Assembly (NCBI GenBank): GCA_045628845.1
Contig: JAZQQE010000102.1
Location: 1-48,283 of the forward strand
Length of the DNA: 48,283 nt
Source of the DNA: RGIG7949 sp045628845
GTDB lineage: Bacteria; Bacillota; Clostridia; Oscillospirales; Oscillospiraceae
Direction of reading: 5' to 3'
Of the stretch, positions 39,826 through 45,509 are shown in pieces (position 1 is the stretch's first letter; each line of letters opens with the position of its first letter). A program made the position numbers and the translations under genes. Below the pieces are notes generated by a model, which saw only the letters and a list, made by a program, of their open reading frames with translations, was not told the DNA's origin and did no database searches.

Positions 39826-40569
39826 TCAGCGTTCCTTTCCGAAGAGCTCCCACATGGACACGGCGGCCGCCGCGGCGGCATTGAGCGATTCGCTCGCCTC
39901 GTCCATGGGGATGATGAATCTCCTGTCACATAGTGCAAGGAGCTTTTCCGACAGGCCGTGGCCCTCATTGCCTATGGCAAGCGCGGCCCTTGAGGCACGC
40001 TCGAGTCTTCGTATATCCGCCGCATCGTCTGACAGTACGGCGGCATAGAGGGTCATGCCGCTGTCTTCGAGCAGTGCGGCAAGCCCTTCGATATCGGTCC
40101 TTATGACGTTCACGCGGAACGCCGCGCCCATCGACGCGCGCAGGGCCTTCGGCCCGTAGGGGTCGGCGGAGGCTCCGACGAGGATGACCGCATCCACCCC
40201 GAAGGCCGCGGCGGTACGTATCACAGTACCGACGTTGCCCGGGTCCTGCACCTCCTCGAGGACGACCGCGGAGCGCACTTCCCCGCCGCATTCCGGCACG
40301 GCGCAGGTGAACAGCAGCTCCGGTTCGCCCTTCGACACGTAGTCGAGGAGTTCCTGCGGTACCTCATACAGCTTCGCTCCGGGTGCCTGTGGGGCGCTTT
40401 CACCCGCAAACAGCACTGTACCGACGCGCATGCCCGAGCTGAGCGCCTCGCCGAGCAGCTTGCGGCCGCGGCAGATCATCTCCCCGCGTTCCGCGCGCAC
40501 TCCCGCGTCCGCTCCGAGCTCTCTCATATATTTTATGACGGGATTTTTTCTGCTCGTGATACGTTCCAT
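39826..40569 (-). CDS. SpoU family RNA 2'-O-methyltransferase (second copy)
   Basis: This 247-residue protein starts at ATG 40569; an in-frame GTG three codons earlier lies within the AAGGTGAG ribosome site. The N-terminal substrate domain begins ERITSRKNPVIKYMRELG. The SPOUT motifs are complete: EEVQDPGNVGTVIRTAAAFGVDAVILV (motif 1), ALAIGNEGHGLSEKLL (motif 2) and FIIPMDEASESLNAAAAAAVSMWEL (motif 3). It resembles the RlmB/TrmH-like group often found near dprA or pheS in Firmicutes. It is about as long as the paralogue at 8227-9045 but has a different N-domain, so the two probably act on different RNA sites. Confidence 0.93.
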   Translation of the reverse strand: MERITSRKNPVIKYMRELGADAGVRAERGEMICRGRKLLGEALSSGMRVGTVLFAGESAPQAPGAKLYEVPQELLDYVSKGEPELLFTCAVPECGGEVRSAVVLEEVQDPGNVGTVIRTAAAFGVDAVILVGASADPYGPKALRASMGAAFRVNVIRTDIEGLAALLEDSGMTLYAAVLSDDAADIRRLERASRAALAIGNEGHGLSEKLLALCDRRFIIPMDEASESLNAAAAAAVSMWELFGKER

Positions 40570-40581
40570 CGTTCTCACCTT

Positions 40582-40617
40582 AAAACAGGGCTGTCCGGCT
40601 TTACGTCAGGACAGCCC
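40582..40617 (-). terminator. Terminator-like hairpin before the SpoU methylase gene
   Basis: On the minus strand GGGCTGTCC (40609-40617) pairs with GGACAGCCC (40588-40596) and is followed by TGTTTT. It ends the single-helix membrane protein gene but sits only 13 nt before the next start codon, so it may act as an attenuator. Confidence 0.6.
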
Positions 40618-40623
40618 CACGAT

Positions 40624-41238
40624 TCAGTTTTCCGTAAGCGCCTTCGCGACGCGCACCGCGGCCTCGGTCTGCGCCGCCTTTCCCTTTCCGACGGTCGTCC
40701 AGTCGACGATGGAGGCGTAGTACTCAAAGTCCGCTCCGATGTCCCGCAGGACCGCCGCATCCGTCACGTTCACGCGGCAGTTCGATTTCTCGTCCGGCGT
40801 TATGCCGAAGCGCGTCAGGTCGTCGAAATAGTCCTTGGCGCAGTAGTGCGCGCTCAGCTCCTCGTCGAGGATGAAGAGAGTGTACTCCGGCTGGCTCATG
40901 AGGAGCATAACCTTGTACTGGTTGGCCTCGGCGTATTCGAGGTCTCCGAGATTGACTATCTGGAGGTCGATAACCGTCTTCCCGTTGCCGTCGATATCGC
41001 CCACGGCATCGGCAACGAGCGCGCGGAGTTCTTCGGTATCGTCGTACATTATTCCGCCGGAGACTATCAGGCCCATCTGGAAATCGTACTTTTCCTTTTT
41101 TGAGCCCGATACCGAAAGAAACACGATGACGGCGATGGCGACAAGCGCGACGAGCGCCCACTTACCGTAGTGATAAAGGAACACGTTTTCAAACCAGTAT
41201 GAAAAGCCCTTCTTTTCACCGTCTTTTTCCCTTTTCAC
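40624..41238 (-). CDS. Hypothetical single-pass membrane protein
   Basis: This 204-residue protein probably starts at GTG 41238; a GTG at 41247 overlaps the AAGGAAG site and leaves no spacing. After a basic cytoplasmic segment (to about 20) there is one transmembrane helix (about 22-42, WALVALVAIAVIVFLSV), then an external or periplasm-facing domain of about 160 residues (YDFQMGLIVSGGIMYDDTEELRALV, YKVMLLMSQPEYTLFILDEE). I do not recognise the family. The outer domain's alternating strands could be a small alpha/beta fold. It lies between the Pro-rich membrane protein gene and the SpoU methylase gene and has its own promoter at 41279-41308. Confidence 0.7.
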   Translation of the reverse strand: MKREKDGEKKGFSYWFENVFLYHYGKWALVALVAIAVIVFLSVSGSKKEKYDFQMGLIVSGGIMYDDTEELRALVADAVGDIDGNGKTVIDLQIVNLGDLEYAEANQYKVMLLMSQPEYTLFILDEELSAHYCAKDYFDDLTRFGITPDEKSNCRVNVTDAAVLRDIGADFEYYASIVDWTTVGKGKAAQTEAAVRVAKALTEN

Positions 41239-41278
41239 GCCGCGCACTTCCTTTCACGAATAACATTCGATTTTTTTC

Positions 41279-41308
41279 AATATATCATACCGCGATCGAA
41301 AAAGTCAA
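41279..41308 (-). promoter_or_regulatory. Putative promoter of the single-pass membrane protein gene
   Basis: On the minus strand TTGACT (41303-41308), an 18-nt spacer and TATATT (41279-41284), about 40 nt before the start codon. Confidence 0.6.
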
Positions 41309-41335
41309 CGCCGCCCGCTCCGGGGACCGGTACAC

Positions 41336-41369
41336 GGAAAGATCCGCCGCCTTTCCGGGCGACGGATCT
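41336..41369 (-). terminator. Terminator of the Pro-rich membrane protein gene
   Basis: On the minus strand AGATCCGTCGCC pairs with GGCGGCGGATCT (one G-U pair) and is followed by TTTCC, just after the stop codon at 41375. Confidence 0.7.
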
Positions 41370-41374
41370 CGTCT

Positions 41375-42589
41375 TCATTCTTCCGTTTTGAAGGCTTCGG
41401 TGAGGTGCTCTATGGAAAAGAGCTCGCCGGTGGCGTCCCCTTTCAGATCGTACGAGCTGTACGTAATGGAACCGTCATCGGGGTCGGTGGGATATTCGCG
41501 CACGTACAGCGACGGTCTCCCGCTCTTATCGAGGAAGTAGCGGCAATCCGGGTCCTCGAAGGCGACGAAGGCATAAGTCTCGTCGGACGAGGCGTAATCT
41601 ATGTCGGCAAGATGGACGCGGCCGTCCTCTCCGAGGTCGAAATAGCGCCGCGCCGTCGGCTCTATATCGCTCAGCGAGCCCACTCCGTCGGGGTCGAGCG
41701 TCTCAAACGGGTACGTCTCATACGTGACCGGGCCGGAGAAATGCCCCTCTTTGAGCGCCCCGCGGACGGTCATCATCGGGAAGATGCCGTTTTCCTCGGC
41801 GTAGAAGTATTCGTACACCGCCTCCCGCGCGCTGAGATCCTCCGAAATGTCACCGCGCAGAACGTCCGTCTCGCCGTTGCACATATAGACAAGGTACGTC
41901 TCCGTCCCGAGTCCCTTTCTCTTTTCAAAGCGGAATACGAGCTCACGCCCCGTTCCGGACGAGCTCATGCCTGCCTCACTCTCGCCGAAGCTGACGAGCA
42001 TGAGGCCTTGTCCCGCTCCGTCGGACTCGCGCACGGTGCCGTCGTATTCGAGCAGTCCGCTCCCGTTCAGGCCCGACAGTGCGTTCTCATTCGCGGCGAG
42101 GCATCGTGCCGCGTCGTAGAATCTGCCGTCGGAAAATGCCTCGTACACGTCGGTGAAGACTCCGTCGAGGAAGCTGTAATCCGCTTCGGGCTCCGGCGTC
42201 GCCTCGGGAGTCGGCTCGGGCGTCGGCTCCGGCTGTTCGGACGGAAGTATGACCTCGATTATCTCCTCCGGCAGGACTGACACTGCGGGGGTGACCGTCG
42301 CGGCGGTCGCGCCCGCGGTAACGGCGACGGCAGTGAGAGCCGCCGTCACGAGGTAGCCCATCTTCGACTTTTCCTTTTTCTTTTCTCTGACAGCCGGCCG
42401 CATATATTCGAAGAATTCATCCGACGGCTCGGCAATTTCCGGAGCCGCGCTGGGATGCTCCTCCCCGCACTCGGGAAACTCCGGAGCGAGCGCCATGCTC
42501 TTCTCGGGCGGCGCTACTTCCGTTCCGGTGGAGAAATACTCGTCCCGCTGTTTCGTTTTCAGATCATCTGACACCGAACGTGACCTCAC
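41375..42589 (-). CDS. Hypothetical membrane-anchored protein with Pro/Glu-rich stalk
   Basis: This 404-residue protein begins at GTG 42589, overlapping the mscS stop (GTGA), so it is translationally coupled to mscS. An acidic cytoplasmic tail (1-70) is followed by a transmembrane helix (about 78-100, MGYLVTAALTAVAVTAGATAATV). A proline-glutamate-threonine stalk comes next (PEPTPEPTPEATPEPE near 122-137), then an outer domain of about 265 residues with many Tyr, Asp and Glu and a duplicated-looking beta pattern. I do not recognise it. The topology suggests that the C-terminal domain lies outside the membrane. No lipobox or sortase motif is present. Confidence 0.7.
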   Translation of the reverse strand: MRSRSVSDDLKTKQRDEYFSTGTEVAPPEKSMALAPEFPECGEEHPSAAPEIAEPSDEFFEYMRPAVREKKKEKSKMGYLVTAALTAVAVTAGATAATVTPAVSVLPEEIIEVILPSEQPEPTPEPTPEATPEPEADYSFLDGVFTDVYEAFSDGRFYDAARCLAANENALSGLNGSGLLEYDGTVRESDGAGQGLMLVSFGESEAGMSSSGTGRELVFRFEKRKGLGTETYLVYMCNGETDVLRGDISEDLSAREAVYEYFYAEENGIFPMMTVRGALKEGHFSGPVTYETYPFETLDPDGVGSLSDIEPTARRYFDLGEDGRVHLADIDYASSDETYAFVAFEDPDCRYFLDKSGRPSLYVREYPTDPDDGSITYSSYDLKGDATGELFSIEHLTEAFKTEE

Positions 42590-43482
42590 TTCATGTGAAC
42601 GTCTATCTGCGGGTAAGCGATTTCAATCCCCGCCTCGTCGAACAGTGCTTTTATTTCGCGGTTGAGCAGGCGCTTGCCCTTGAAGATATTGCTCTCATCT
42701 ACCTCGGCGGTAAATTTGAGCGTAACGGCTGAATCGCTCAGTTCCTCGACACCGAGGTAATTGACCGTTCCGGTGAATACTCCGGGATTGCGCTCTTTTA
42801 TCGTTTTAAGGATGAATGGCAGCTTCTCCTCGACCTCGGCTATGTTGTGCGCGTAGGAAATACCGACTGTCGTCACGGCGACGGAGCCGCGTTCGGAGCG
42901 GTTGATGATGTTTTTGATATCGGAATTGTTGATTATCTTCACGTTGCCGCCCGCGTCGCGGATACCGGTCGTGCGTATGCCGATGGAATCGACCGTACCG
43001 CGGTAGCCGTCGAGCTCGACTATGTCGCCGACGTTATACTGATTCTCAAACAATATGAACGCGCCCGTCACGAGGTCGGATACGAGGCTCTCTGCTCCGA
43101 AGCCTATTATCAGGGCTACGATCCCGACGCCGGCGAAGATGGTGCCGACGTTCACGCCTATCATGGCAAGACCCCATATTATCCCGATAAGGACTATGAC
43201 GTACTTCACGAGGCTCGAAAGGACGGTCGAAAGCGTCTGACTGCGCTTGCGTTTGCCTCGGACGAGATGCAGGATAAGCTGCAATATCGCGTTGACGGCA
43301 AAGAGGAAGGCTATCATCGCTATCAGGCCGAGGACCGTCGTCAGGTTTATCTTCAGCTTCTCGCCTATCGAGCCCACATCCTTGAACGCGCCGAGGAGCA
43401 TTCCCGCCGCGCCCGATACGAGCATCACGGCGATGCCTATGACCAGCTTTATGACTGTATGCTTGGTTATGTTCTTCTTCAT
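42586..43482 (-). CDS. Small-conductance mechanosensitive channel, MscS family
   Basis: This 298-residue protein starts at ATG 43482. It has two N-terminal membrane helices (about 12-30 and 50-72), then the pore helix (about 100-135, IGVNVGTIFAGVGIVALIIGFGAESLVSDLVTGAFILFENQYNVGD) with the glycine-alanine pattern of MscS, then the beta domain (VELDGYRGTVDSIGIRTTGIRDAGGNVKIINNSDIKNIINRS) and the C-terminal alpha/beta cage. It releases solutes on hypo-osmotic shock. It lies 22 nt after the hydrolase gene and overlaps the Pro-rich membrane protein gene. Confidence 0.95.
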   Translation of the reverse strand: MKKNITKHTVIKLVIGIAVMLVSGAAGMLLGAFKDVGSIGEKLKINLTTVLGLIAMIAFLFAVNAILQLILHLVRGKRKRSQTLSTVLSSLVKYVIVLIGIIWGLAMIGVNVGTIFAGVGIVALIIGFGAESLVSDLVTGAFILFENQYNVGDIVELDGYRGTVDSIGIRTTGIRDAGGNVKIINNSDIKNIINRSERGSVAVTTVGISYAHNIAEVEEKLPFILKTIKERNPGVFTGTVNYLGVEELSDSAVTLKFTAEVDESNIFKGKRLLNREIKALFDEAGIEIAYPQIDVHMK

Positions 43483-43504
43483 TATATATCCCGTTCTTTC
43501 TGTA

Positions 43505-44356
43505 TCAGTTGAGTGCGAAGGCGACTATCGCGCGCACAGCCGTCTCCTCCGCCTCCGGATCCTTGTCATAAAAAACCGAATGAGTGCCGTTCGGCACTTC
43601 GGCCACGTTCGCCCTCTCTCCGACGGCCTCCCTGTACAGCTTAACGGAGGGCTCGGATATCACCTTGTCGAGCATCGGATATACGACGAGGTGCTCATGA
43701 GGCACCTCCCCGACGGTACGCAGGGCCTGCTTCATGAGGCGGTAGTATTCGAGCAGCCTGCCCGTGAAGTAATACTGCCAGTACTCATGCCCGAGGTACT
43801 GCTCGTCGCAGGGAGCGTTTTCATAGTGGAGATGATATTTCGAGCTCGCGTGCCAGCCGCATTTCACCTTCGGAGTAAACGGAGAAAGGACCCGCAGTAC
43901 GATGCGGGCGAAAAATCCCATCTGCCTGTTTTCAAAGCTCGGCGAGGCGTAAACGAGCTTCCCCGCTCCGCTGTCGCCGCAGCCTATGAGCGCGGCTATC
44001 GAGCTCCCCATTGAGTGACCGAGGATATGTACCTTCGCGTAGCGTGTTTTCAGGTCCGCAAGCGCCGCGCGTGCAAGCCCCGTCCAGTCCGACGAACGCG
44101 AGCGGATGAGGTCCTTTCCCGAGGTGCCGTGGCCCGGCAGGCGCGGAACGTACACGTCGAAGCCCGCGTTGAAAAGGTCCTCCGCCGGCCTCACGAGCTC
44201 TCCCGGATAGCCGCGGTAGCCGTGGATGAGCAGCCAGCATTCCGCCGTCGGTGTCTCATGCATCAGCGTGAAGGGACGCGCCGCAGAGCAGCACGGAGTT
44301 TCATCTTTATAAAGGCCGTCGTACCACGACGCCGGCACGGAATATTCATACTGCAA
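43505..44356 (-). CDS. Alpha/beta hydrolase (carboxylesterase/monoacylglycerol lipase-like)
   Basis: This 283-residue protein starts at TTG 44356, nine nt after GGAGG; no in-frame ATG is near. The oxyanion region is WLLIHGYRGYPGE near 41-53, the nucleophile elbow is ILGHSMGSSIAALIG near 112-126 with Ser at about 116, and the acid and His of the triad are likely in the MLDKVISEPS segment and in NGTHSVFYDKDPE near the end. A lid-like region lies between. The substrate is probably a small ester or monoglyceride. A TTGACA box upstream (44423-44428 on the minus strand) has only a weak -10 partner. Confidence 0.9.
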   Translation of the reverse strand: MQYEYSVPASWYDGLYKDETPCCSAARPFTLMHETPTAECWLLIHGYRGYPGELVRPAEDLFNAGFDVYVPRLPGHGTSGKDLIRSRSSDWTGLARAALADLKTRYAKVHILGHSMGSSIAALIGCGDSGAGKLVYASPSFENRQMGFFARIVLRVLSPFTPKVKCGWHASSKYHLHYENAPCDEQYLGHEYWQYYFTGRLLEYYRLMKQALRTVGEVPHEHLVVYPMLDKVISEPSVKLYREAVGERANVAEVPNGTHSVFYDKDPEAEETAVRAIVAFALN

Positions 44357-44472
44357 GAGCGTCGCCCTCCTTTTTGTTTTAGCTTATCTCATTTTATACT
44401 CTTTTGTCAATCTCCGCGGGTGCTGCCTCTCAGTTTTCGCCGCTGGCACGGCTGTTTTTCTCCGCGTTACGC

Positions 44473-44503
44473 AAAAAAGAGACCCTGCCTCGGCAGGGTC
44501 TCT
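44473..44503 (-). terminator. Terminator of the pilin-sortase unit
   Basis: On the minus strand an AGAGACCCTGCC/GGCAGGGTCTCT stem with a very tight loop is followed by a T-tract (44473-44478). Confidence 0.88.
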
Positions 44504-44516
44504 CTGCGTCTCATAT

Positions 44517-45434
44517 TCAGTCGAGCGTCGCTCCGTAGAGCTCCGCGATCATCTCGGGAGTTTCGTCCTCGCGCAGAGCGCGGCACACGAGGAGCAGACG
44601 TCCGTCAGATTGGAAATAGCTGCACGTCGAGAGTATGAGCAGCTTGTCGTTTTCGTTGACGTCGGTCTTCGCCTCCCAGAGGGACCGCCCCGTCACGTCA
44701 TCAAGAAAGGCGCGGTACTCCGCGCTCCTGCGGTCGCCTCCGGCTCTGTCGGAATCGGGATCGTCCTTGAAGCGCCACTGCGTGATGTCGAAGTAGTCGG
44801 GGTTGTTCGTCTTCATGGAGGCGTTGAACACGGCAACGGGAGTGTAGTACACGTCTGCCTCGTCGTATATCGTCCGGAACGTGACTATCGGGTACGAGCT
44901 CATGTATTCAAGCTGCATGAACGCGCTCAGGTTGCCGAACATGGCGCCGCTCTTCATGTTGTGCCCGTGGATGAGCAGGACGTCGTCACGCGGATACAGT
45001 TCGTTGTTGACGTCGAGGAAGAGCGTGCCGTTGCTGTCCCACCGGTCATAGAAGTTATGGCGCAGATAGTAATCGTTGTCGTAGCACACGACGGGATAGT
45101 CTATCGTCCTGCCCGCCGTCACCCAGCCGATGAGATCGTCGTTCACGTCGTACAGGGGCCGGAAATCCTCCTGAAATACGGGAGCGGGCTCAGCAGGCTC
45201 TGCGGCAGGGTCATCCGCGGGAGTGCCCGGCACCGGATTGGTCCCGGGCTGTGCGGTGGGAGCTGCCGGGGCGGCGTTCTGCTCGCCGAGTTCTTTCAAC
45301 GCGAGGAGCTCATTTTGTACCTTGTCAGCCTTCGCGCCGGTCAGCTTCTGATTCAGCAGCAGCGCGCACACGAGAACGAGCACCACCGCCGCGATTATGA
45401 TTACTATGCGGCGCAGTCCGGTCCTCTTTTTCAT
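44517..45434 (-). CDS. Class B sortase
   Basis: This 305-residue protein starts at ATG 45434 behind AAAGGAGAA. It has an N-terminal membrane anchor (about 8-28, IVIIIAAVVLVLVCALLL) and a Pro/Ala-rich linker (60-95), then the sortase beta-barrel. The catalytic His is in VLLIHGHNMKSGAMFGNL, Cys in LLILSTCSYFQSDGRLLLVCR and Arg in DGRLLLV. The extra helix between the strands and the TLFLDVNNELYP segment fit class B. Class B enzymes anchor proteins to peptidoglycan or build pili; the neighbouring multi-domain protein with an IPKTG end is its likely substrate. The gene lies 75 nt after that protein's gene and ends at a terminator. Confidence 0.94.
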   Translation of the reverse strand: MKKRTGLRRIVIIIAAVVLVLVCALLLNQKLTGAKADKVQNELLALKELGEQNAAPAAPTAQPGTNPVPGTPADDPAAEPAEPAPVFQEDFRPLYDVNDDLIGWVTAGRTIDYPVVCYDNDYYLRHNFYDRWDSNGTLFLDVNNELYPRDDVLLIHGHNMKSGAMFGNLSAFMQLEYMSSYPIVTFRTIYDEADVYYTPVAVFNASMKTNNPDYFDITQWRFKDDPDSDRAGGDRRSAEYRAFLDDVTGRSLWEAKTDVNENDKLLILSTCSYFQSDGRLLLVCRALREDETPEMIAELYGATLD

Positions 45435-45470
45435 GGCAGTTCTCCTTTACTCAAACCGAGTCTTGCAGGT

Positions 45471-45500
45471 CCGGCCAGACCTTTTTAGGGGTCTGGCCGG
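45471..45500 (-). other. Intercistronic 11-bp hairpin between pilin and sortase genes
   Basis: CCGGCCAGACC (45471-45481) and GGTCTGGCCGG (45490-45500) form a perfect stem. On the minus strand the loop is rich in A and no T-tract follows, so it is not a normal terminator. It may mark an mRNA processing or stabilising site that lowers sortase output relative to pilin. Confidence 0.7.
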
Positions 45501-45509
45501 ATGATGGGT

